Made by a program: the position numbers and the translations under genes | The notes under the pieces: generated by a model | Told to the model about the DNA's origin: nothing | The model's input: the letters and a program-made list of their open reading frames with translations, nothing else | The model's database searches: none | Shown: positions 25,523 to 33,413 of the stretch, in pieces | How the letters are laid out: each line of letters starts with the position of its first letter | Numbering within the stretch: the stretch's first letter is position 1 | Origin: Batillaria attramentaria | Taxonomy: Eukaryota > Mollusca > Gastropoda > Batillariidae | Reading direction: 5' to 3' | Length of the DNA stretch: 64,000 bases | NCBI GenBank assembly: GCA_018292915.2 | Contig: JACVVK020000086.1 | Location: 741,001-805,000 of the forward strand

Positions 25523-28265
25523 AATCTGTTTTTGCGGCCACTGACACGGACTCACATTGTTTTATTGTTTGGAGAGAGGGAGGGGGAGAAATAAAAACTG
25601 AGAAACAAAAAACAATAAATGGAGTTTTCGTAGGTCAGATTTCTCTTATTCCAACCGGTACAGTTAACCAATGGACTTTTTTTTTTTTTTCAGGAATTTC
25701 CATTTTCAAATCGGTAATTAACCACCTGTAGCTGGTTAGCACATTCATTGACAGTGTTCTGTTACGCTCTGAATTATTCATACTGGAAAGCATACCAAAG
25801 TATTAAATGCATACAGAATGCACAAGACCAGTCCTGCAAAAACTATCATTAACTGCAACACGTAAGGTTGATGTTGTGTTTGGCATCGTGGGATGACGCA
25901 GGAGAGGAAACATAGAACATGGAACGTTAGCTGACACTGAAGAAGATATCAAATTAAAGTAGAGAGGAAAACCAGCAACTTCATACAGCTGTGAAGACAA
26001 TCACTGAGAAACAAAAACTCCTGAAAAAGCAATCTAGATGGAAACTAAAACTGTCAAGACACCCGTGCAAATATCAGATTCAACAGTCTTTCAGCCCTCA
26101 CATGACAAATGTATACAACAGCCAAGATTGTCCGCACACTCACATTCGTGAGAAAGCCTCTCGATTGAACGCAGCCAGTCGAGGAAGAGATGCGAGCAGA
26201 GCTTGCTGAACAAAGAAGCTGCGGCTGGTCCTCTGCCTCATCATGAAGTCGCACACCTGTTTGATAAACTGCTCGATCACAGCATAGGTATAGCTTGCAC
26301 ACAACACATATCTTGACAAACTGACGCTTACCAGTGAACCTAAAAAAAAACCGGACCTACCTTAACAAAAGAAAAGAATGGACAGTACACACCAATTAAT
26401 TTTAAACACATAATTTATTCTAGACTGTGAAACAAACTTTTTGTCACTGTTGTTGTTGCTTGCTTCTTTGTTCTAATAAGGAAGAAAATTACACAATAAT
26501 TATCTAATAACGGAAGTAATTGTGAGAACTGTGAGATCAACCTCAGAATCAGAATTATCCTAAGAAGAAAAGATAAACCACTACGGCCTACCTTGTCAAA
26601 GTTCGAGCCCATCAAATCTTTGCAGGTTTTACTCTCAAAGATAGGAGCTTTATGATAAGCGTGTCTTCCTCCCAGACCGAAGATGACCAGGGGAGTTGAC
26701 TTCTGCTGAAGTTGCTGAAGTGCAGACATACTTCCATTGGATCGTGCCTTTGAACCCATCTCCTGGAAAAGATCAACAACATTCATTCCAAAATCTCAGT
26801 CTGAAGACAGACTAAACTAACCCTATGTATCAGATGAAGCTCTCAAAAAGCCATACCTCTGAATTCACTGTTCACTGTAAGTGTCTTGACAGCTGTGTTT
26901 CCAATTACACACCATCGCGTGTAAAATACACACAAAAGTCTGAAAATGACACAGACAATTTAAGTCATTGTGTCCCAGGGACACATATGTTTTTCTGGTA
27001 CTGCCCAACATATTCTAACGATCTGTGATCAGAGTTCACGACAAAATAGTTGCACGTGTAGCAACGAGTAGTGATGATTCAACTTGGAAGTTCAATGACT
27101 GGCCAGAAGTGACAGCGATGGCAGCAGTGGATTGGAGGGGTCAGAAAAGAGAGAGAAAAAAAAAACCACATTACCAAAGGACTCTGAGAAATTGCAAAAG
27201 GACCCCCTGAAATTCTGGAAGAGGGCCCCTGGGACCCTTTGCTGTGAAAGCTATCAGAAACACTGGACAAAGGCATTCATGTGATCAGGGAAAGTTTGCA
27301 AGCAAGTATGCAAAAGACCTACAACAGGGTTGCACTTACCCTTGCAACTCTCTCATGTTGACTTTGCTGGGCAGAAACCTCTTCAATTTCTTGACGTAGC
27401 CTCTGTCAAAATAAATCAATCAATATTAATAACAACAACAATGGTAATAGGACATAAAAAATTAAAGGAAAAACGCAAACTGCTCACAGTTTTTTTTTTT
27501 TTTAAAAAGGCTGGGAAAAAATTGCTAGTGTCAGGCATACCATATTATTATTTGAGCACACTGTGACACACAACATAACATGCACAAAACAAGCACAGCT
27601 TTATTTTTCGTCATTCTCCTTGGAATTCCAGCTGCCACTCCGAGGTAGACTGAACTGAGGGAACACTGCATATTTCAAAAAGGAGAATACTCAAACACAC
27701 CACAAAACCTTTCCCTTACAAAGATTTGATCCAGATGTCCTTGCTCACCTCTCCTTCCATGTTGCTGCAGCGAAGCAGTTCGTTGATGATGAGCAGAGAC
27801 CCATGGACCCAGTCATCTTTGGACATCTTTCGCTCCTTCAGCTGCGCATCGTCTGGCATTTCTTTGGCTTTGTCGAAGCATTGCTGCACGGCAGACTTTA
27901 AAATATAATATCAACACGGAGAGGTCTTGCCTTATTTTGTCTTAAATTTTACATGATGGAGAAACTACAATCCTGTGAAATCCCCTGTCTGCCTCTGAAC
28001 AGCGTTTTTTGTTTTGTTTTGGGTTTTTTAATTTTGTTTTTTGGTGGTGGTGGTGGTGTTTTTTGTTGTTGTTGGTTTTCTTTTTGTTTTTTGTTTGTTT
28101 GTTTTGGTGGGGTTTTTTGTTTTTTTGTTTTGTTTTTTTGGGGGGGAACTCTTTGCCAGCTTTAGTGGTATTCCTCCCAGGCCATGGGTGGAATCCACAG
28201 AGCTCAGGAAGCCGAGCTGTGAGCTTGTTTACCGGTACTCTTTATTCTTTGATAAGCTTCCACTA

Positions 28266-28303
<38 letters not shown>

Positions 28304-30893
28304 GTCCAGCCTTTCTCATGATCATGAACAGCAGGTATTTAGCACTATCTTTTTTCTTTTTTTCTTTTTTTTTTTGGGGGGGGGGGGGGGGGGTTGGGGT
28401 GGAGGGGAGGGAGGTCTGATGTCACAGTTCTTCCACTTGAATATCTCGCAAACTAAAAGCTGCTCTAATCAGGCTGCAGTAAAAGCCACTTACTTTGTAC
28501 CACAGCGAGCGTTGTAAAGCTTTGGTCTCCCTCTGTGAAGTGACAGCAAGAGCGGCACGCAGGGCTTCAATCGCACTCTCTCTCACATTCAACTGAAACA
28601 CACCAGTAGTAGAACAGCTATTAATATGATAACAACAACACTTACATTCATCATAGGGATCAAGAAGGATAGTTTGTTGGTGCTATATTTTTAGATCTTA
28701 AGCTATGTACCATGTCTTGTTATTACCATGTCTTGTTATGTAACTTGATCAGCAATCACAGCAGACCAAGTTTCTGGCAACACAAATTATGCAAATTTAC
28801 TGTCTCCTTTAATTCTTCGTTGGCAAACGTATACATCACACACACACAACTGCACTCACCTGTTGGAATTAGCACTTTAAATGTGGCAAACTTTTCCACA
28901 CCAACCTCCCAAGTCCTATGTACTACATCCTGACACGCATTTTTAAACATGAAACATTATCAAGCATGCGTTCAAATCAAACTAAAAAGAAACAAAAAAG
29001 TAAGGTCCACTTACCTTGGGGTCTCTGATGGCATTGAAGATACAGTCAAAGAACTGCTGCACTTGTTGGAAGAAGAATGTGGGCGTGTTGACAGCCAGTT
29101 CTTTTAACACCAACACCTGCAGAATGAATACCGCTGATCAAGATCTGACCAGTTTCTAGTACCAGTAACACAAAATGCACAAAGAACTACTGGCACACAC
29201 ACACAAAGAGAGCTACTGCATAAACATTAGGATGTGCATTATTGGGATCCCTGCTGGTAATTACACTGCATAAAAATTATGTCTTCTAACATTAGTAACA
29301 AGTAATTGCACAGGCCTCTAGGCTTTAGAATACGGGCCTTCACAATTACAAAACGCGTTACAAGTGCACATGTATGCATCAAGACCCCAAGTCTCATCAG
29401 ATCTCTGAACATTTAAGACAGACTAAGAGGGCAGTAGTCCCAAAATCTCAGGAGCAGACGGACGGAAATTTGGGAATTCCGGAAGCCCATATAATTAGGA
29501 ACAAGTAAACAGACAGGCCACAGATACTTCTGACCACTTAAACTATGATGGTAATGCCCACGTTTTCCAGAAGTGTCCATGCAAAATTGTCAGGGCAATC
29601 AAATATGCTGATCAAAAATTTTAGAAATGCACCTATTCCCAACCCAATTGCAAAACTGACAGCTGGTTGATCCAACCTATCTTAGCCATACAACAGCTTC
29701 TACTGGTTGGCAGTCGGCCAACTGGACAGCTTGACAGGATAGACAACAAAACAGAGAAGGAGTGGGATAGACCATTTTCTATCCACTTGTCTGACCACCC
29801 GTAACATGCCCACCACTTGCATCCTATACCGGAGCGGACTGGTCGCTCTCCTCACATAAAACGTAGTCCATTGTGTGCAAAAGAATTTAATTATAGCAGC
29901 CGAGTAATAAAATTACTGAAGCCTCACCGCAGCATGCCTCCGCCCCTCGCTTTTGTCTGTGGCCAGCCATTCCAAAGCACGGCGAACCTCAAACTCCACA
30001 TACTCTGCAGCATAGGTCCCTGAGGAGAGGGCAAGGACTCCCATGGCCTTGGCAGCCATCTCCATGACAACAGCATCATTGCACGGCAACAGGTTTCTTA
30101 GGTAGTTTGCAAATCGACTCATGCGTGTGGACACATTGCCAACATCAACTCCAATCAAACTCACTGCAAAAAAAATCAAGTCAAAAATCACACAGTGAAC
30201 TGAATCTGTAACACATGCACAATTCACATTGCTGGTTTGGGGTTGGTTTTTCTTTTGTTGTCGTTTTTGGTACTTTATTATAGGGATGACAGTACACTGT
30301 ATCATGACACTGAAAAACTGTGGAATGCCCTCTGAGCGTGTACACGTGCATACACATGTATGTTTGTTGGGGAGGGTCGGGGGTGAGGAGGGGGTGGTGA
30401 CCATAAATCATTGGCACAGGTGAATAGGACAAACTCAATCAAGTGAAAAGAAAAATTGTCTACCCATGAAACTACAACTATCACACAGAACAATTCTGAC
30501 TGGTAGTGGTTAGAAGTGTATCTCCAGATAACATCAACTACTGTACAGCAAGGAAGTGGCTGGTCACCTAATTTGCATACTTATTTGCATGCATAATGTG
30601 CAAGTGTTTCACACAGCAGACGGCAAGAAGAGATGCATGCTCAAAAATCCATCTGCCAACTCACCAATAGCTAGAATCCCTCCCTTTTTCTCACTCATGT
30701 CTGCACTTGACACCATTTCAAACACATGGTGGTTGAACTCATCAAGAAACTGTGTGATTTCTGCTTGGGACAGCTCACACAATTCTGTCGTGACGAAGTG
30801 GTACAAGTCGTTTGCAGACTTCAGCCGCACTTCCTCGCTGCGATTTTTCAAACCCACTATAAACTGGTTCAACATCTGCGTTGTAGATGCCAT
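93..30893 (-). CDS. MTOR: MTOR serine/threonine-protein kinase (5' 45 coding exons; 3' end off the left edge)
   Basis: Catalytic subunit of TORC1 and TORC2, which couples nutrients and growth factors to translation and autophagy at lysosomal and other membranes. Coding exons, high to low: 30665-30893, 29928-30163, 29015-29116, 28494-28592, 27749-27895, 27340-27402, 26592-26762, 26144-26256, 24941-25147, 24004-24132, 23185-23312, 22593-22670, 22229-22347, 21612-21708, 20812-21017, 20230-20352, 19878-20054, 19226-19360, 18537-18657, 17900-18150, 17186-17272, 16221-16388, 15300-15412, 14255-14510, 13950-14099, 13289-13431, 12370-12532, 11836-11969, 11607-11685, 11178-11317, 10709-10809, 10094-10209, 9403-9588, 8195-8320, 7435-7584, 6437-6570, 5493-5610, 4480-4635, 3940-4037, 2929-3025, 2327-2425, 1964-2086, 1436-1618, 806-940, 93-267. 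All junctions are GT-AG and frame-consistent, with no internal stop, giving about 2120 codons. Similarity to vertebrate mTOR is recognisable in nearly every exon. The last donor could be at 88 instead of 93. The start ATG at 30893 is the first Met after an acceptor. Confidence 0.97.
445..497 (+). repeat. (TG)n microsatellite
   Basis: Uninterrupted TG dinucleotides in an MTOR intron. A (CA)n tract follows at 650-690, and a broken CA tract runs to about 733. Confidence 0.95.
806..1618 (-). other. MTOR: MTOR FRB domain (FKBP12-rapamycin binding), two exons
   Basis: Exons 1436-1618 and 806-940 encode the four-helix FRB domain. The first carries [20 protein letters not shown], then [14 protein letters not shown]. 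The second carries [18 protein letters not shown]. The positions that contact FKBP12-rapamycin in the human protein (the Ser of ASRLYF, and the Trp, Tyr and Phe of AWDLYYHVF) are all present. The intron between them holds TG/CA microsatellite and G-rich tracts at about 1330-1410. FRB also gates substrate entry to the kinase active site. Confidence 0.95.
3395..3570 (-). mobile_element. tRNA-derived SINE (reverse orientation)
   Basis: On the minus strand it reads a tRNA-like head (GGGGTGGCCGAATGGTAGAG, an A-box-like stretch, then a B-box-like stretch near GAGTTC) followed by a tail ending in GGTGGAAAAGGACGTTAAAC. It is the same family as the copies at 5277 and 7163 and lies in an MTOR intron. 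Confidence 0.8.
5025..5262 (+). repeat. Dispersed repeat E, copy 1
   Basis: Contains TTTGGCATGATTTTAAGTGC, GCTTCAGAGGAGG and a 3' end reading AAAGGTGGATGATTGTAAGC. The matching copy is at 18929-19216 in the same orientation. Confidence 0.7.
5277..5432 (+). mobile_element. tRNA-derived SINE
   Basis: The head carries GGTGGCCGAATGGTAGAGCG (A-box-like) and a B-box region around GTCGTGAGTTCATATCC. The body runs through TTTGTGCTGGCT to GGTGGAAAAGGACAGTTAAA and ends in a (CA)n tract at 5433-5449. It has internal pol III promoter architecture but is not an intact tRNA gene. Confidence 0.8.
5752..6040 (+). repeat. Dispersed repeat D, copy 1 (inverted partner at 8365-8661)
   Basis: From ATGTGGCACCGTTCATTCGG to the GGATAAAGCGCC region. 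Its reverse complement at 8365-8661 matches along the whole length (for example CACGTGAGCATGC and TGTCCAGTGTGTGAGAGAAT). Non-coding. Confidence 0.75.
6945..7085 (-). mobile_element. Second tRNA-like SINE type
   Basis: Minus strand: an A-box-like GTGGATCTCATCAACCAG and a B-box-like GGTCATGGGTTCACATCC, followed by a distinct body. It differs from the family at 7163. A relative in the same orientation may be present at about 16905-17065. Confidence 0.5.
7163..7336 (+). mobile_element. tRNA-derived SINE
   Basis: The clearest copy of the family: GGTGGTCGAATGGTAGAGCA, an anticodon-like arm (GCATTGGACTTCTAATGC), the B-box-like GTGAGTTCGTATCC, and the tail ending GTTAAACCCCCCAAACACC. It lies in an MTOR intron. 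Confidence 0.82.
8365..8661 (-). repeat. Dispersed repeat D, copy 2
   Basis: Inverse complement of 5752-6040. The two copies flank the MTOR exons at 6437-6570, 7435-7584 and 8195-8320. Confidence 0.75.
9799..10053 (-). mobile_element. MITE-like element, family A, short copy in an MTOR intron
   Basis: It begins ACTCCTAACTGTCCACA and ends TGTGGACAGACAGGAGT. The interior matches the right part of the element at 38286-38891 in opposite orientation, including the sequence about 9890-10010 (GCAGTCTGCCC to CGCGATCACT). It lies between the MTOR exons at 9403-9588 and 10094-10209, about 40 bp from the latter's donor. Confidence 0.75.
10620..10655. repeat. Terminal fragment of MITE-like family C
   Basis: The stretch CCAATAGTATCATGTCATC followed by TGGTATAACC matches the right end of the element at 17584-17846. 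The rest of the element is not recognisable here. Confidence 0.55.
10930..11060 (+). repeat. Dispersed repeat F, copy
   Basis: The core CCCCAACTCTTTGCCAGTTC is followed by TTCCTCCCAGG and a GGAGGGCTTGGAAGC motif. Other copies, all in plus orientation: 12606-12830, 24578-24790, 28149-28225, 56838-56935. Confidence 0.7.
12606..12830 (+). repeat. Dispersed repeat F, copy
   Basis: The longest copy with the core: CCCCAACTCTTTGCC, CCTCCCAGGTCATGGG, AATTTTTATTATGCATGATG, ATGGAGGTCC, ending near ACATTAACCAG-type sequence. Confidence 0.7.
13138..13202 (+). repeat. (GT)n microsatellite
   Basis: About 32 GT units, one of the longest pure dinucleotide tracts in the window. Confidence 0.95.
14751..14950. 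repeat. Two-copy 100 bp tandem duplication in an MTOR intron
   Basis: GGTCCACGCCTTGCGTA starts at 14751 and again at 14851. The two 100 bp units differ at about one base (AATAGTGG versus AGTAGTGG). Confidence 0.95.
16905..17065 (-). mobile_element. tRNA-like SINE fragment
   Basis: The minus strand contains AACTAGTGGTTCAGGTGTCC (A-box-like) and GGTTCGCATCCCTGG (a good B box) and then a body ending near a GT/CA tract. It is a pol III-type retroposon remnant in an MTOR intron. Confidence 0.5.
17584..17846. mobile_element. MITE-like element, family C (TTACYAGATRACATG termini)
   Basis: About 22 bp imperfect terminal inverted repeats beginning TTACTAGATAACATG on the left and the complement of TTACCAGATGACATG on the right, 263 bp in total, non-coding, within an MTOR intron. 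One end of the same family recurs at about 10620-10655. Confidence 0.75.
18929..19216 (+). repeat. Dispersed repeat E, copy 2, abutting an MTOR splice donor
   Basis: Same family as 5025-5262. Its end (TTCTAAGCCCTGAT) lies less than 10 bp from the GT donor of the MTOR exon at 19226-19360, so little original intron remains there. Confidence 0.7.
22740..22831 (+). repeat. (TC)n/(CA)n compound microsatellite
   Basis: CT-rich start followed by CA repeats broken by A insertions. A smaller (CA)n tract, 28266-28301, lies in another MTOR intron. Confidence 0.9.
24062..24427 (-). repeat. Three-copy 122 bp tandem repeat including the 5' part of an MTOR exon
   Basis: GACCCATGGCACGAGCCAGC starts at 24062, 24184 (one mismatch) and 24306. 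The copy nearest the 3' end of the gene is the functional exon 24004-24132. The two upstream copies repeat its acceptor and first ~65 bp but lack its 3' part and donor. Confidence 0.93.
24578..24790 (+). repeat. Dispersed repeat F, copy
   Basis: Shares AATTTTTACTATGCACGATG, ATGCTATGGAGGTCC and CCACACTTCCTGTCG with the copy at 12606-12830. It lies between two MTOR exons. Confidence 0.68.
25190..25305 (-). mobile_element. Truncated tRNA-derived SINE
   Basis: On the minus strand only the tail half of the family is kept (from GGCTGGGGCCAAATATTTGT to the AAGGACGTGAAAC end). The tRNA-like head is missing. Confidence 0.7.
25440..25521 (+). repeat. 82-base poly-C tract
   Basis: Uninterrupted C from 25440 to 25521 in an MTOR intron. 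Other long C/G homopolymers: 1789-1817, 10561-10578, 12129-12147, 41647-41673, 43846-43880 (35 G), 44553-44572, 52967-52997. The true length is uncertain because such runs are hard to sequence. Confidence 0.9.
28149..28225 (+). repeat. Dispersed repeat F, fragment
   Basis: AACTCTTTGCCAGC and TTCCTCCCAGGCCATGGG followed by GGAATCCACAGAGC. It sits directly after a T/G-rich tract. Confidence 0.6.
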
Positions 30894-30926
30894 CTTCGTC
30901 CGTCTTTCTCTGGACCCCAACAGCAC
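30894..30926 (-). other. MTOR: MTOR 5' UTR end with a splice acceptor
   Basis: Immediately upstream of the start codon the minus strand reads a pyrimidine-rich tract ending TTCTTACAG just beyond 30926. A non-coding first exon is therefore expected between about 30950 and 31350. Plausible donors on the minus strand are GTACGT (exon end near 31297) and GTATGG (near 31086). The choice needs transcript data. Confidence 0.55.
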
Positions 30927-31632
30927 CTGTAAGAAAACCATTTTGTGAGCGCAGCGCAAACATACGCCCAGCATTTAGAACCCATCTTCCCTTAAAAGAA
31001 CGCGATCCTTCCCAGCCCGAAGCCGTAATTCACGGTAATGTTAGGCTACTTTACACAGAGCAGACGACCATGGCCGCTGCCCATACGAGCGAAAGCAATG
31101 CTTGTTTACAGCTGTATTTGACACTATATGCCCCTGACTTCAGTTTTAGATTACATTTTACAACTACCTATTACACAGAAGGGTTTCTCTTCACTGTCAG
31201 CCTGGAAAGTGGCTGCAGTGGGATAAAATTGTTGCCATTTCACCCCAAAACCGCTGCAAGGTGTTTTTACTTCGGAAGTCTCATGACTTCACGTACTTTC
31301 ACGCGTAGCGTAAATTGAGGACTGTCTTTTTTTTTTCTCTCTTTTTTTTTTTTTTTTTGCAAGTGCAGTTTCCATGCAAATGCTTTTACACAGTATACAA
31401 TGTCAGAATAACTGTGATAGTGTAAAAATATACTGATGCCAAAAATGTTTGTTTCCGGATATGGTCTTCTGGTTCACTTCCGTTCAGCGTGCGGTGTACG
31501 GCAATGACAGCTTGCTTTACATCACACTGTGGGGAAAACAGAGTAACAGAATGGTATTGGCGTCCTCGATCGCGGTAGCTGATTGTATGTGATCTTATTG
31601 AACCGTTGTGTCCCATACTGAGTGGATAGAGA
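30927..31632. promoter_or_regulatory. Divergent promoter interval between MTOR and UBIAD1
   Basis: The two start codons are about 0.74 kb apart on opposite strands, so the transcription starts of both genes must lie here or very close by. I see ETS-type cores (CGGAAG near 31273 and its complement CTTCCG near 31488) and a GCGGCCATGG motif on the minus strand near 31070, but no clear TATA box. A T-rich run occupies 31327-31358. The shared-promoter reading is inferred from the geometry. Confidence 0.6.
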
Positions 31633-31755
31633 ATGACTACGATGGCTAATAAGACTGTTCAGTCAGCCGCTAACGGTGAAGTTCAATCCGGAGCAACGCT
31701 GACAACAGCCGTGCACATGACTTCGGTCACTTCATCAACGCGAACTCTGACATAA
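31633..31755 (+). other. Short ATG-led frame at the 5' end of UBIAD1 (possible displaced N-terminus or uORF)
   Basis: ATG at 31633, with a second at 31642, opens a 40-codon frame ending at TAA 31753-31755. It lies in a different frame from the conserved UBIAD1 reading and overlaps it from 31680. Its beginning (MTTMANKTVQSAANGE) looks like an ordinary N-terminus. It may be the real start separated by a one-base indel (assembly error or allele), or an upstream ORF. Confidence 0.5.
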
Positions 31756-32699
31756 CAAAAGAAACAGAGTGTCCTAGAAGAGACTTCAGGAATCTCCTTG
31801 CAAAATACGTCGTTGCGCTTCGTCCGTGGTCATTCACAGCTTCAATTACGCCAGTAGCTCTTGGGTCTACCCTCGCATACAAATCCACAGGGTCTTTTGA
31901 TCCAGTCATCTTTGTGACCACAGTTTTCACAGCGTTGTCTGTGCATGCTGCCGGAAACCTGGTCAACACATACTATGACTACATGCGCGGCATTGACAAC
32001 AAGAAAAGTGATGATCGTACTTTGGTGGACAAGATCTTGTCTCCAAATGACGTCGCCTGGTTTGGGGGCTTCTTCTACATCTGTGGCTGTGTGGGTTGCT
32101 TGGTGGTTTCATTTTTGTCATCAGCAAAGTTTGAACATATCGCATTGGTATATTTCTGTGGGCTGTCCAGTAGCTTCCTATACACTGGCGGCCTTGGACT
32201 AAAGTACATCGCCCTTGGAGACTTGCTGGTTGTGTTTACATTTGGACCTCTGACAGTTGTGTTCGCCTTTTTGTCTCAAGCTGGGCAGCTAACCCTTGTT
32301 CCATTTTTCTACGCAATTCCTATTGCACTCAACACAGAGGCCATCTTACACAGCAATAATACAAGAGACATGGACAGCGACAAGCAGGCTGGCATCGTAA
32401 CTTTGGCAATAGTCCTTGGACAATCGGCATCATATGGCTTGTTCTGTGTTCTTTTGTTTCTACCATATTTGATGTTCATCTTGTCAGGACTTCATCTTAC
32501 GCCATGGATGTTCCTACCTGTATTATCAATATTTATGGCATTCAGACTTGAAAAGCAGTTCCGCAGAAGAAATCTGGAGTCATTGCCACAACAAGTGGCA
32601 CACTTGAACTTACTAATGGGTGTGTTGTACACACTGGCTTGTTTCATGTCGGACAGTTCGAACCTGCCTTCCTTATTGCAACAATTTCCTTCCAAATGA
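31680..32699 (+). CDS. UBIAD1: UBIAD1 UbiA-type prenyltransferase (vitamin K2/CoQ synthesis), single conserved exon
   Basis: Polytopic ER/Golgi membrane enzyme of the UbiA family. In vertebrates it transfers geranylgeranyl to a naphthoquinone to make menaquinone-4 and also binds HMG-CoA reductase. The open frame reads KYVVALRPWSFTASITPVAL near its start. It then carries the first Asp-rich motif (HAAGNLVNTYYDYMRGID followed by KKSDDRTLVD, about 31942-32040) and the second (NNTRDMDSDKQAGIVTLA, about 32350-32405), with about eight or nine hydrophobic helices between and after. It stops at TGA 32697-32699. It aligns with almost the whole human protein without an intron. This frame has a TGA at 31677-31679 and no in-frame Met before the conserved region, so the true start is unresolved. 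Either an upstream exon, a non-AUG start, or an indel after the ATG at 31633 must explain it. Confidence 0.93.
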   Translation, partial: SSIRSNADNSRAHDFGHFINANSDITKETECPRRDFRNLLAKYVVALRPWSFTASITPVALGSTLAYKSTGSFDPVIFVTTVFTALSVHAAGNLVNTYYDYMRGIDNKKSDDRTLVDKILSPNDVAWFGGFFYICGCVGCLVVSFLSSAKFEHIALVYFCGLSSSFLYTGGLGLKYIALGDLLVVFTFGPLTVVFAFLSQAGQLTLVPFFYAIPIALNTEAILHSNNTRDMDSDKQAGIVTLAIVLGQSASYGLFCVLLFLPYLMFILSGLHLTPWMFLPVLSIFMAFRLEKQFRRRNLESLPQQVAHLNLLMGVLYTLACFMSDSSNLPSLLQQFPSK

Positions 32700-33288
32700 T
32701 GTTTTACAGGCAACATGAAATTGACTGCAGAAGCACTGATCAAAAGGAATAATGAATTTGGTTCAGAACTTCCTTAACGCAAGACAAACAGTGATCTTTT
32801 AAATTGCATTTAGTAATCATAGGGAGGATGACCACTGGCTGGGAATCATTTGGTTCTCTTTGACATTAAAAAGTGACTCTCACAGATTTCAATGGGTGAA
32901 ATTTGGATAGGGCCATGCGCTGTGCATGAAACTTTTCTGAGAACATCTGTTGTGTTTTGTGGCTAAGAAGAAGCCGTACCTTTCCCTCCACTTGTGTACT
33001 CTTCATTTTCAAGACAGGTGTGCGAAATTGTAGAGGTTCCAACTTCTGGAGGTTTTTAAATTGGCTTGCAGTTGCATTTGGACTTGGAGATTTCATCTTT
33101 TAAGCCAGAATACATGTGTAATGCAGGCATATAGACAAGTGTTTACTTGTTTTGTCTCTGTTGTTACAACTAAACTTGTATAAAGGAGAAAAAAAAAAGG
33201 GGAATTCTAATCTAGCTATTGGTGAGTTAGCAGATGGATTGTTGAGCATCTGCTGTATGGGCACTAAAGCATTTTGTACATTGTGGTA
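32700..33288 (+). other. UBIAD1 proximal 3' UTR
   Basis: AT-rich non-coding sequence directly after the stop. An ATTAAA at about 32863 and an AATAAA at about 35800 are candidate poly(A) signals. The second would place the left inverted-repeat arm and the unique spacer in a ~3.1 kb 3' UTR. Around 33190-33260 lies a copy of an MTOR exon-intron junction (see findings). Confidence 0.4.
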
Positions 33289-33354
33289 CTTTTTGGCTCC
33301 CTTGTGTAACAATGGGAGTCTATGTAATAGCCCTCCGTCGTCTGTCTGTCTGTC

Positions 33355-33413
<59 letters not shown>

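Larger units (their letters stand above)
14255..30893 (-). other. MTOR: MTOR N-terminal and middle HEAT-repeat exons
   Basis: These 24 exons encode the alpha-solenoid that binds Raptor or Rictor and mediates dimerisation in the known complexes. Landmarks visible by translation: a start reading [31 protein letters not shown] in the second coding exon; [10 protein letters not shown] in the third; [14 protein letters not shown] at 24004-24132; [11 protein letters not shown] at 22229-22347; LGRLSS-type helices at 20812-21017; and [18 protein letters not shown] at 17900-18150. The exon at 26592-26762 is the family's variable insert. It is shorter than the human loop but keeps the [11 protein letters not shown] end. 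Confidence 0.93.

Noticed and set aside
25362..25731. Proline-rich open frames across the poly-C tract
   Set aside because: They are translations of an 82-base homopolymer in an intron, with no conserved flanks.
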